In this document: one piece after another, positions 36,268 through 47,941 of the stretch
Numbering within the stretch: the stretch's first letter is position 1
Layout: each line of letters begins with the position of its first letter
NCBI GenBank assembly: GCA_016199835.1
Contig: JACQFX010000048.1
Span: 1-64,000, forward strand
Direction: 5' to 3'
Length of the DNA: 64,000 nucleotides
From: Nitrosomonadales bacterium
GTDB lineage: Bacteria; Pseudomonadota; Gammaproteobacteria; Burkholderiales; Gallionellaceae
The notes under the pieces: model-generated
What the model saw: the letters and a program-made list of their open reading frames with translations, nothing else
Told to the model about the DNA's origin: nothing
Databases searched by the model: none
Made by a program: the position numbers and the translations under genes

Positions 36268-39200
36268 CTACTCGAACAACCGCCGCGCCAGCGCTTCGAA
36301 CTCCCCCACCGGCACCGGTTTGCTGAACAAATAACCCTGATACGCCATGCAGCCATTCTGTTTTAGAAAAGCCAGTTGCGCTTCGGTTTCCACCCCTTCC
36401 GCGATCACGTTCAGGCGGAAGTTCTGCGCCATGTCTATGATGGCTTTCACCATGACGGCATCGTTGGGGTCGGTGATGACATCGCGCACAAAACTCTGAT
36501 CTATCTTGATCTGGTCGAGCGGCAACTGCTTCAGGTAGGCCAGCGATGAATAGCCGGTACCGAAATCGTCCAGCGACAGGCGCACACCGAGCGCCTTCAG
36601 CGCATGCATCTTGACCACCACATCCGCCACATCGCCCAGCACCACGCTCTCGGTCAATTCCAGTTTCAGATGCGCGGGGACAATATCATATCGGGCGATC
36701 ACCGCTTCCAGCCGCTCCACGAAATCGCGCAACCGAAACTGGTGCGCGCTGACATTGACCGCAAGAACCAGATGACACATCTGTTCATCCTGCTGCCATT
36801 CGGCAAGCTGACGGCAGGCGTCCTCGAACACCCAATGCCCGATATCGAGGATCAGTGCACTTTCTTCAGCGACAGGAATGAACTGCAGGGGCGGCACCAT
36901 GCCGCGCCGGGGATGCATCCAGCGGATCAGCGCCTCCGCCCCAATCGGGCGACTGTCGCTGTCCATCTGTATCTGGTAATGCAGTTGCAACTCGTGGTTA
37001 TGCAATGCGCCACGCAGATCCGTTTCAAGTTCCGCGCGCGCCTCCACCGCCTGCTGCATCAACGGGTCGAAGAAACGCACCGCATTGCGCCCGGCATCCT
37101 TGGCCTGGTACATCGCCATGTCCGCCTGTTTCATCAGGATATCCACCGACTCCGCATTGCCGCGATACATGCTCACCCCGATGCTGGGCGAACTGCGGAA
37201 CTCATAGCCCTTGAGCGCATACGGCTCGGACAACACGGCGCGCACCTTTTCGGCGATCAGTGCAATTTTTTTCGACGCCTCCTGCATGTTCGCGCCGATT
37301 TCCTCAAACAGCACCACGAACTCGTCGCCGCCCAGACGCGCCACCGTATCGGTTTCACGCACACACTCGCGGATGCGCCGCCCAACCTCGATCAACATCA
37401 GGTCACCATAGTCATGCCCTTGCGTATCGTTCAATATCTTGAACTTGTCCATATCGAGGAATAGCAGCGCACCGCAATGATGGCTGCGCGCCGACTGCGA
37501 CAAAGCCAGATGGAAGCGATCCAGCAGAAAGCGCCGGTTGGGCAACCCGGTGAGCGCATCGAAAAACGCCAGGCTGCGTATCTCTTCCTCGGCACGCTTG
37601 CGCGCGGTGATGTCGCTGAAGATGGCGACGTACTCGGTGACCTTGCCTTGCTCATTCTTCACTGCACTGATGGTCAGCCACTTCGGATAAATCTCGCCAT
37701 TCTTGCGCCTGTCCAGAATCTCGCCGGACCAGCCCCCCTCCTCCAGCAAAGCTCGCCACATCTCCGCATAAAATTCCTTGCTCTGCCGCCCCGAACTGAG
37801 CATGCGCGGATTCCTGCCCAGCACCTCCCCGGCGCTGTATCCGGTAATCTCCTCGAACGCGCGGTTGACGCGCACGATATTGGCCTGTGCATCGGTGATC
37901 AGAATACCTTCGTGCGTCTCGAATGTCGCGGCCGCAACGCGCATCTTGTCATTGATGACTTTTCGCTCGGTAATGTCGAAAAACGTGACGACCGCGCCCC
38001 ATTCACCATCCAGCATGGTCGGCCGCGACCAGTAATCAACAGGAAAAGAACTGCCATCCTTGCGCCAGAACCATTCGTCATCGACATGAACGTTCTCACG
38101 CGTTTGCAGGCAACGGTACAGACGGCATTCCGCTGACGGGTAGTGCGAACCATCCGGACGCGTGTGATGGATCAGGTCGTGCATGTGCCGGCCCAACAGC
38201 TCGCCTTCTTCCTGATAACCCAGCAAACGCACCCCGGCGATATTGATGAAAGTGCAATTGCCCTGTTTGTCCACCCCATATATCCCCTCGACCACGGAGT
38301 TCATCAGGGTGGTGATACGATCCGAGCTTTGCTGCAGGGACTGCTCGATCATCTCGCGCTCGACGACCTCTTGCTGCAATTCTTCGTTGCTGGCATTCAA
38401 CTCGCTCGTGCGCTGTTCAATGCGTTCTTCCAGCGTGCGATAGGACTCATGCAGTTTCCCCGCCATGCGATTGAACGCGCGCGCGAACAACCCCAGTTCG
38501 CCGGGAGCGGATACGTCCGCCCGCTTGCCCAGATCGCCATCGGCCATCTCGTCCGCTGTCTGCGCCAGCATTTCCAGCGGCACGCTGATCTGGCGGCCGA
38601 AATAATAGGCGATCAACCCGGCAAGCAGCAGCAATCCCAGCAGCACCTCCAGCAACAACGTCCGTTGCTGATTGACGGGGACGAACACTTCATCCGCGTC
38701 CATCTTTACCATCATGCCCCAATCCAGTTCCGACAAATAACGCCATGCGGCCACTATCGGCTTGCCGCGATAATCCGTCCGCTCCCCCGCGCCCGACTCG
38801 CCCGATACCGCGGCAAACATCTGCACCAGTGTTGACTCTTGTTGCGCCACGCGGAACTTCATCGCGGCATCCGGGCGGTACCTGAGCGGCAGGGTGTACA
38901 GCACCCCATCCCCGTCGCGCTTGGCAAACGCGACCTCGCCACTCAAGCCCAGTCCGGTCGCATCGGTCGCGACCCGATAGAACAACTCGTTGCCCAACTG
39001 CACCGCGAACACGCCCTTGAACTGCCCGTCAACCATGATGGGAGCGGCGATGAACAACGCCGGAGACTGTGACGGCGCATATTGCTCGTAGCCGGAGATC
39101 ACCGGCTCCAGCGTCATGCGCGCAGCGCGGAACGCCCAGGCCAGTTGCGTTTCACGGTAAGGCCCGGCGAGCAGGTTGGTGGCAAAGTCGGCTTCGTGTT

Positions 39201-39591
39201 TCTGGGTATAGATGATTTCGCCTTGCGGCGTGATCAGGAACACGTCATAGAACAGCCCGGTTTCTTCGACATAGCGCGCAAAATACCGGTGCATTCCGGC
39301 GTCTTCCACGGCATATGCCGCATTGCGCCAGCCTGCGGCATAGGCCTTCTGCATGGTGATGGCCGCACCCATCACCTCAGGCCCGCGCGCGCGTATGCTC
39401 ACCTCGCGTTCGCGCTCGCCCAGATAGCTCCTGATCTGCACCACCTTCTTGTCGGCCAGGCCGGACAGCCTTTCCATCGTTTCAGCCCGCAACGTCGCTT
39501 CGTCTCCTTGCAGGTTGAAATAGCTGAACAGCGCCAGCGGCAACACGGATACCAGCACGAACAGCAACAGCAGGCGCGTGGCAATCTTCAT
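36268..39591 (-). CDS. Membrane sensor Cache-HAMP-PAS-PAS-GGDEF-EAL protein
   Basis: 1107 residues. TM1 at about 5-22, a large periplasmic Cache-like ligand domain (about 25-300), TM2 at about 305-330, HAMP (about 335-390), two PAS domains (about 425-545 and 550-675), GGDEF (754-758, with RxxD RETD five residues upstream) and EAL (E886-A-L). All catalytic motifs look intact, so it is a bifunctional-type c-di-GMP enzyme. Its ATG overlaps the stop of the upstream UrtA-like binding protein (ATGA), which suggests the two form one sensing unit. Confidence 0.92.
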   Translation of the reverse strand: MKIATRLLLLFVLVSVLPLALFSYFNLQGDEATLRAETMERLSGLADKKVVQIRSYLGEREREVSIRARGPEVMGAAITMQKAYAAGWRNAAYAVEDAGMHRYFARYVEETGLFYDVFLITPQGEIIYTQKHEADFATNLLAGPYRETQLAWAFRAARMTLEPVISGYEQYAPSQSPALFIAAPIMVDGQFKGVFAVQLGNELFYRVATDATGLGLSGEVAFAKRDGDGVLYTLPLRYRPDAAMKFRVAQQESTLVQMFAAVSGESGAGERTDYRGKPIVAAWRYLSELDWGMMVKMDADEVFVPVNQQRTLLLEVLLGLLLLAGLIAYYFGRQISVPLEMLAQTADEMADGDLGKRADVSAPGELGLFARAFNRMAGKLHESYRTLEERIEQRTSELNASNEELQQEVVEREMIEQSLQQSSDRITTLMNSVVEGIYGVDKQGNCTFINIAGVRLLGYQEEGELLGRHMHDLIHHTRPDGSHYPSAECRLYRCLQTRENVHVDDEWFWRKDGSSFPVDYWSRPTMLDGEWGAVVTFFDITERKVINDKMRVAAATFETHEGILITDAQANIVRVNRAFEEITGYSAGEVLGRNPRMLSSGRQSKEFYAEMWRALLEEGGWSGEILDRRKNGEIYPKWLTISAVKNEQGKVTEYVAIFSDITARKRAEEEIRSLAFFDALTGLPNRRFLLDRFHLALSQSARSHHCGALLFLDMDKFKILNDTQGHDYGDLMLIEVGRRIRECVRETDTVARLGGDEFVVLFEEIGANMQEASKKIALIAEKVRAVLSEPYALKGYEFRSSPSIGVSMYRGNAESVDILMKQADMAMYQAKDAGRNAVRFFDPLMQQAVEARAELETDLRGALHNHELQLHYQIQMDSDSRPIGAEALIRWMHPRRGMVPPLQFIPVAEESALILDIGHWVFEDACRQLAEWQQDEQMCHLVLAVNVSAHQFRLRDFVERLEAVIARYDIVPAHLKLELTESVVLGDVADVVVKMHALKALGVRLSLDDFGTGYSSLAYLKQLPLDQIKIDQSFVRDVITDPNDAVMVKAIIDMAQNFRLNVIAEGVETEAQLAFLKQNGCMAYQGYLFSKPVPVGEFEALARRLFE

Positions 39592-40826
39592 GGCGCACCT
39601 CCCGTGATCGCGATACGCTCTTCATACGGAATGAAAAATGGAAACGGCGCGGGCGCCATGCTGCGGCCGGATTGCCAGACGATATCGAATTGCCCGTCGG
39701 CGCGGGCGCGGGCTATGCGCACCTGCTTCCATAGATGCCGCGTGGCGGCATCTATCGCCACGATGCCCTCCGGCGCAGCCAGCGTCTGCTGTCCCAGAAG
39801 GATTTTCAGCGTGGTCATATCCAGCGTCTCCGCCTCGCGCAAGGCGTTCACCCACAAGCGTACGCCGACGTAGGCCGCCTCCATCGGGTCGTCCAGCACT
39901 TTGTCTTGCCCGAAACGATGGCGGAAGCGCGCAATGAATTCACGATTCTCGTCGCTATCCACGCTCTGGAAATAATTCCACCCCGCATAATGTCCCGTCA
40001 TCAAGTCCGGCCCCATCGCCAGCAGCTCCGCTTCGGCGATGCTGGTGGAAAACACGGGAATGTCTGTAGCGCGGATGCCCGCCTTTTTCAATGCGCTAAA
40101 GAAATACTGGTTGCTGTCGCCGTTCAGCGTGTTCACCACGAAATCGGGATGTTTTGCCGCGATGTCGCGCACAACGGCATCCAGCTTCTGTTCGCCCAGC
40201 GGCACATAGTGTTCCGCCACCGCTTGCCCGCCCTGTGCCTGCAACAGCTTTTTGACGATCCGGTTCGCGGTGCGCGGAAAGATGTAATCCGAACCGATGA
40301 GGTAAGCGCGCTTGCCGTGATTCTGCAAGGCCCAGGCCACCATCGGAATGATTTGCTGGTTGGGTGCCGCGCCGGTGTAGATGATGTCGGGCGATTGCTC
40401 GAACCCTTCGTACTGCACCGGGTAGAACAACAGATGATGGTGTTTTTCAACAACGGGTTTGAGCGCTTTGCGGCAGGCCGAAGTCCAGCAGCCAAATAGT
40501 GCCTGCACCTTATCCTGCGTGATGAGTTTTTCGGCCTGCTGCGCGCAGTAGTTCGCATCCGAGCGACAGTCCGCAACGATCATTTCGATCTGCGCTCCGT
40601 CGATCCCGCCCGACTGGTTGGCCTCCTCCACCGCCAGCCGCACCGCATCCACCAGCGGCGTTTCGCTCGCCGCCATGGTGCCGGTCAGCGAATGCAGCAC
40701 ACCGATTTTTATATTGGGTTTGGTTTCAATATGGCCGAAAAACAGCCATAAAAAATACAGCAGCACCGCCGCCAGCATGGCGGACAGCACCAGATTGACC
40801 CTGCCTCCGTTTGGACTGCGCTTCAT
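39588..40826 (-). CDS. UrtA-like periplasmic amide/urea-type binding protein, membrane-anchored
   Basis: 412 residues. The N-terminus (about 12-31) is a TM anchor rather than a clearly cleavable signal. The rest is a type I periplasmic-binding fold of the UrtA/AmiC group (IKIGVLHSLTGTMAASETPL, FGCWTSACRKALKPVVEKH, VNTLNGDSNQYFF). UrtA homologues bind urea or short amides for an ABC transporter, but no urtBCDE genes are here. Instead it is coupled to a Cache-GGDEF-EAL sensor. The ligand is not predictable with certainty. Confidence 0.85.
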   Translation of the reverse strand: MKRSPNGGRVNLVLSAMLAAVLLYFLWLFFGHIETKPNIKIGVLHSLTGTMAASETPLVDAVRLAVEEANQSGGIDGAQIEMIVADCRSDANYCAQQAEKLITQDKVQALFGCWTSACRKALKPVVEKHHHLLFYPVQYEGFEQSPDIIYTGAAPNQQIIPMVAWALQNHGKRAYLIGSDYIFPRTANRIVKKLLQAQGGQAVAEHYVPLGEQKLDAVVRDIAAKHPDFVVNTLNGDSNQYFFSALKKAGIRATDIPVFSTSIAEAELLAMGPDLMTGHYAGWNYFQSVDSDENREFIARFRHRFGQDKVLDDPMEAAYVGVRLWVNALREAETLDMTTLKILLGQQTLAAPEGIVAIDAATRHLWKQVRIARARADGQFDIVWQSGRSMAPAPFPFFIPYEERIAITGGAP

Positions 40827-40893
40827 TTTGTTTTCTGTTCGTACCGCAGTGGAGGCATTCTACAACGAGTGGCGCAGCGGAGCGCTGCAACCT

Positions 40894-40999
40894 GTTGTGG
40901 GAGCAGGTTTATGTGGGAGCGACCTCCCGGTCGCGATAGGTTGGGAGGGGTTTGTCGAATCGCGACCGGGAGGTCGCTCCCACTGGAGGTTGCTCCCAT
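40894..40999. repeat. REP-like inverted repeat, copy 2 (nested)
   Basis: Arms at 40912-40936 (TGTGGGAGCGACCTCCCGGT...) and 40959-40983 form a ~24-bp stem, with additional outer partial copies (TTGTGGGAGCAGG at 40894 and GTTGCTCCCATAA ending near 40999). Positioned 20 bases after the sucB stop and 68 bases before the UrtA-like gene. Arms match copy 1 at 36187-36258. Confidence 0.85.
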
Positions 41000-41019
41000 A
41001 ACCCCATCCCGCAAGCCCG

Positions 41020-42211
<1,192 letters not shown>

Positions 42212-42222
<11 letters not shown>

Positions 42223-45076
42223 GGTGTGAGCCTCCGTGTATGACCTTGATGTCGATATCGGGGCGGAACGCGGCCTCGATCACATCTTTCTGTTGTTCGT
42301 TGTGCAGCGCGAGGTAGCCCGGCGCGGGCGCGGCGGATGAGGGACGCAGCGCGTAATCCAGCTTCATGCCGGGACGCAAGTGGCGCAGCAGATAATGCTG
42401 GATGCGATGCCACGCGCCTTGATTGCCCGGCTCTTCCTGGCACCACACCACTTCCGTGGCATGCGGATACGCGGCGATCTGCGCGCTAAAGTCGTCGTGC
42501 GGGAAAGGATAGAGTTGCTCGATGCGGATGATCGCCATGTCATGAATCTCCTTGGCGCGCCGCGCCGCAAGCAATTCGTAATATACCTTGCCGCTGCACG
42601 CGATGATGCGGCGTACTTTGGCGTTATCCATCTCATCTGCTTCGGCAATTACCGGATAAAATTTTCCCTGTGTAAATTCGTCCAGCTTTGACGCCGCATC
42701 CTTGCTGCGCAACAGGCTCTTGGGAGTGAACACGATGAATGGCTTGCGCAACGGGCGCAGCATCTGGCGGCGCAGCAGGTGGAACATCTGCGCGGCATTG
42801 GAGGGAATGCACACCTGGATGTTGTAGTCGGCGCACAGTTGCAAATAACGCTCGATGCGGCCGGAAGAGTGCTCCGCGCCCTGCCCCTCGTAGCCATGCG
42901 GCAGCAGCATCACCAGCCCGCACAGCCTGCCCCATTTCACTTCGCCGGAGGCGATAAACTGGTCGATCACTACCTGCGCGCCGTTGGCGAAGTCGCCGAA
43001 CTGGGCTTCCCACAACACTAGCGTTTTCGGATCGGCAGTGGCATAGCCGTATTCGAAACCGAGCACCGCTTCCTCCGACAGCAGCGAATCGATCACCTCG
43101 AAATCGGCCTGATCCGCAGCCAGATGCTGCAACGGCGTATAAGCGCCCGCGTAGCGTTCCTTGCGCTGCTGGTCATGCCATGTGGCGTGGCGATGAAAGA
43201 ACGTGCCGCGCTGGCTGTCCTGCCCCGAGAGACGCACCGCATAGCCTTCCGTGAGCAATGTGGCATAGGCGAGATTTTCCGCCATGCCCCAGTCCAGCGG
43301 AGCATCTCCGCGCATCATCGCGCTGCGATCTTCGACCACTTTTTGCACGCGCGAATGCAGGGCAAAATCCTGCGGCACGGTGGTCAGCGGCAGCGCCAGT
43401 TGCTGCAAGCGTTCCAGCGGCACGGCGGTATCCACCGCGACGTTCCACGGTGTATCGCGCTTGAATGGTGTCCAGTCTGCAAGCGGTTTGTTCTTGTCTT
43501 GCACCAGTTCGGGCCGGATGGAACTGCGCCCCTCGGCCATCGCACTGCGATAGGCGGCGATCATCGCATCCGCTTCCCCGGCCTGAATAACACCTTCATC
43601 AAGCAGACGCTGCGCATACAGCGCGCGCGTGCCGGGATGCTGGCGGATGAAACCATACATGAACGGCTGAGTGACAAGCGGCTCGTCCTGTTCGTTGTGC
43701 CCCAGCTTGCGGAAACACACCAGGTCGATCACCACATCCTTCTGGTGTTGCATGCGGTAGTCCAGCGCAATTTCGGTGACCAGCAACACCGCATCGGGGT
43801 CGTCCGCATTCACATGAAAAACCGGCGCATCCACCATCTTCGCCACATCGCTGCAATAGTTGCTGGAGCGCATGTCACGCGGGTCGGAAACGGTAAAACC
43901 GATCTGGTTGTTGACGATGATATGCACCGTGCCGCCAGTGCGATAGCCGCGCGTCTGCGACATCGCCAGCGTCTCCATCACCACGCCCTGCCCGGCAAAG
44001 GCGGCATCGCCGTGGATCAAAATCGGCAACACCTTCTGCCCTTCGACATCTTTGAGACGGTGCTGACGCGCGCGCACCGATCCTTCCACCACGGGATCGA
44101 CGATTTCCAGATGCGAGGGATTAAAAGCCAGCACGACATGCATGACTCCACCCGGCGTGGCAACATCGGCGTGAAAACCCTGATGGTATTTCACGTCACC
44201 GGAGGTCAGGTGCTTGACGTGGGCTCCCTCGAATTCGGCGAATAACATCTTCGGCTGCTTGCCGAGTATGTTCACCAGCACGTTGAGCCGCCCGCGATGC
44301 GCCATGCCGATCACCGTCTCCTGCGCACCCTGGCTACCTGCGCGTTGCAGCAGATGATCGAGCAGCGGAATCAGCGTCTCGCCGCCTTCCAGCGAGAAGC
44401 GCTTTTGCCCCACATATTTGGTGTGCAGATAGCGTTCCAGCGTCTCGGCAGCGGTGAGCCGCTCCAGTATGTGGCGGCGCTGTTCGCCAGAATAATCCTG
44501 CACACCGCGCACGCCTTCGAGGCGCTGCTGTATCCAGCGCTTCTGTGCGATGTCGCTGATGTACATGTATTCCGAACCTATGCTGGCGCAATAAGTCTGG
44601 CGCAGCAGTTGCAATATCTCGCGCAAAGTCATGCGCTGCGCCGCCACCAGGGAGCCGGTCTCGAACGTGACATCCATATCGGCGTCGGTCAAACCGTAGT
44701 GGGCGGGATCAAGCTCCGGCATCCGCTGTTTCTCATGGCGCGCCAGCGGATCAAGATCGGCGATGCGCACACCGAGAAAACGGTGCGCGTTGATAAGCTG
44801 CAACACGGCTACCTGTTTGCGTTCCGGCGCTGTGGCGGTTACTGCGGATCGTTTTGGCAGAGCGGCAAAAGCACGCTGTATCGGACTATGCGCGACCTCG
44901 TGCGCCGCGCCGGTTGTGGCTTGCAGGGCATCGAAATAGTTGCGCCACGCGGCGAGAACGGATGCCGGGTCGGCGAGGTAGTCCTCATACAGCCCTTCGA
45001 TGAACACGTCGTTCATCCCGAACAACAGGGACGTGTCGCGCATGGCCTGCATGTAGTTTTTTACCGGGATGTCCAT
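42212..45076 (-). CDS. sucA: 2-oxoglutarate dehydrogenase E1
   Basis: Thiamine diphosphate-dependent decarboxylase of the OGDH complex. The 954-residue protein begins with the E2-binding N-terminal helix ([17 protein letters not shown]). ThDP/Mg-binding [16 protein letters not shown], the [20 protein letters not shown] loop, and the transketolase-like pyrimidine and C-terminal domains follow. Overlaps sucB. Upstream are a vapC relic, vapB and gltA on the same strand. Confidence 0.97.
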
Positions 45077-45156
45077 GAGCTGTGCTTTCTGGATTAAACC
45101 GTAAAATGGGGCTCGCCACGGAGGAGCTTTGAATTACACAGATATGAGAGCGGGAG

Positions 45157-45391
45157 TTATATCACCTCAAAAGCCAGCTGCATTGATTCGGCCACCGCTC
45201 AAAGGCGCTTATCCCGTGTCCAGAGTTGCGCGGCTCTCCATCCAGCACAACCGCAGCAAGTAAATGGGCATCAACATAGCCGATACCGCGTCCCATCAAT
45301 CCGTGTTTCTCGATAAAAAATAACACTTCGGCATCGGTGGCATATTGCACGGCAGATGATCGATCCAGACCGAGCTGTCGATCAGAATCAT
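45157..45391 (-). pseudogene. vapC: vapC relic: PIN-domain toxin with deletion, frameshift and stop
   Basis: The ATG at 45391 overlaps the vapB stop (ATGA), as in intact vapBC pairs, and reads MILIDSSVWIDHL, the PIN-domain start. The frame is then lost. In another frame follow ATDAEVLFFIEKHGLMGRGIGYVDAHLLAAVVLDGEPR, which is the VapC C-terminal half. In a third frame come LWTRDKRL, a TGA stop, and AVAESMQLAFEVI. The central PIN region between these parts is missing. At least two frameshifts, one deletion and one in-frame stop make it nonfunctional. Confidence 0.8.
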
Positions 45392-45597
45392 GCCGGATCG
45401 GACTGATGCCTGGGAACGGGCTGCAATTGCGGCTCGCTGCCGCCCAGACGCGCCAGATGCCGGGCGCTCTCCCGTTCGATCAATGCCCTGAGTCCTTCCT
45501 GCACCAGCGCGGCTTTTTCCTTCAGCCCGCTAACGCGTTGCGCCTTGGCGAAAAGCTCGTCTTCAATAGTCAGCGTGGCTCTCATAAACTTAAACAC
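45388..45597 (-). CDS. vapB: VapB-type antitoxin (orphaned)
   Basis: 69 residues; ribbon-helix-helix-like MRATLTIEDELFAKAQRVSG start with the helical KEKAALVQEGLRALIERES segment, the common type II antitoxin that pairs with PIN toxins. GTG at 45597 is preceded by GGAGGT at close spacing; ATG at 45585 is the alternative. Its partner vapC is destroyed. It lies 15 bases after gltA inside the TCA gene string. Confidence 0.75.
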   Translation of the reverse strand: MFKFMRATLTIEDELFAKAQRVSGLKEKAALVQEGLRALIERESARHLARLGGSEPQLQPVPRHQSDPA

Positions 45598-45612
45598 TGC
45601 ACCTCCATTACT

Positions 45613-46905
<1,293 letters not shown>

Positions 46906-46918
46906 ATTATTTCCCCGT

Positions 46919-47191
46919 CTAGTTATCAGCTCGATTAAGCAACCCGATCACGGTACGACACTCTTCCTGCGGCTCAACCTTGCCCGTGATCATATCCCAC
47001 AGCACCGTATCCGGCGCATCCAGCAAGGTATCGAACACCACCCGCTGCCCCGCATCCAGCTCCGCATAATGCTGTTCGACGAATCGCCCCAGCACGATGT
47101 CCAATTCCAGCAAACCGCGACGGCAACGCCAGCGCACACGTTCAAGATTCTTGTTATCCAACAGCAGCCCCCGCGAATTCTCAGCAAACAT
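46919..47191 (-). CDS. sdhE: FAD assembly factor SdhE
   Basis: Small (90 aa) helical protein that promotes covalent flavinylation of SdhA. The hallmark RGxxE motif is RGLLE (25-29), followed by [15 protein letters not shown] at 47191 has GAAGG 7 bases upstream; a GTG two codons earlier is the alternative. Sits between sdhB and gltA. Confidence 0.92.
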   Translation of the reverse strand: MFAENSRGLLLDNKNLERVRWRCRRGLLELDIVLGRFVEQHYAELDAGQRVVFDTLLDAPDTVLWDMITGKVEPQEECRTVIGLLNRADN

Positions 47192-47218
47192 GGTCACGCC
47201 TTCAAGTGCAGCCAGCTC

Positions 47219-47914
47219 CTACACTATCCGTTTCACCATCAGGTTCTTGATTTTGCCTATCGCCTCGGTCGGATTCAGTTCTTTAGGGCACACATCAACA
47301 CAGTTCATGATGGTGTGGCAGCGGAACAGGCGGTAGGGGTCTTCCAGATTGTCCAGGCGTTCGGCGGTCACCTGGTCGCGGCTGTCGGCGATGAAGCGGT
47401 AGGCTTGCAGCAATCCGGCTGGGCCGACGAACTTGTCCGGATTCCACCAGAACGAGGGACAGGACGTGCTGCAACACGCGCACAGGATGCACTCGTACAG
47501 GCCATCCAGCTCCTTGCGCTCATGCGGTGATTGCAGGCGCTCGGTCTCCGGCGGCGGATCGTTATTGACCAGATAGGGTTTGATCGAATGGTATTGCTTG
47601 AAGAACTGCGTCATATCCACGATCAGGTCGCGGATCACCGGCAATCCCGGCAAGGGGCGCAGCTCGATGGGCTGCTTGAGCGAAGACAGCGGTGTAATGC
47701 AGGCCAGCCCGTTGCGCCCGTTGATATTCATCGCGTCCGAGCCGCATACACCTTCGCGGCAGGAGCGACGAAAACCCAGGCTGTCGTCCTGCTGCTTGAG
47801 CAGCACCAGCGCATCCAGCAGCATGGCGTCGCCCGCCTCCAGCTCCAGATCATAATCCTGCATCGCAGGCTGGGAGCCGGTTTCCGGGTTATAACGATAA
47901 ATACAAAATTTCAT
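47219..47914 (-). CDS. sdhB: Succinate dehydrogenase iron-sulfur subunit SdhB
   Basis: 231-residue electron-transfer subunit. The [2Fe-2S] ligands are in CREGVCGSDAMNINGRNGLAC, and the [4Fe-4S]/[3Fe-4S] ligands in CILCACCSTSCPSFWW and CHTIMNCVDVCPKELNP. Length and motifs match the E. coli-type enzyme. Confidence 0.97.
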   Translation of the reverse strand: MKFCIYRYNPETGSQPAMQDYDLELEAGDAMLLDALVLLKQQDDSLGFRRSCREGVCGSDAMNINGRNGLACITPLSSLKQPIELRPLPGLPVIRDLIVDMTQFFKQYHSIKPYLVNNDPPPETERLQSPHERKELDGLYECILCACCSTSCPSFWWNPDKFVGPAGLLQAYRFIADSRDQVTAERLDNLEDPYRLFRCHTIMNCVDVCPKELNPTEAIGKIKNLMVKRIV

Positions 47915-47941
47915 GATTGTTCCTAAGCTGGTTCTGGTGGC

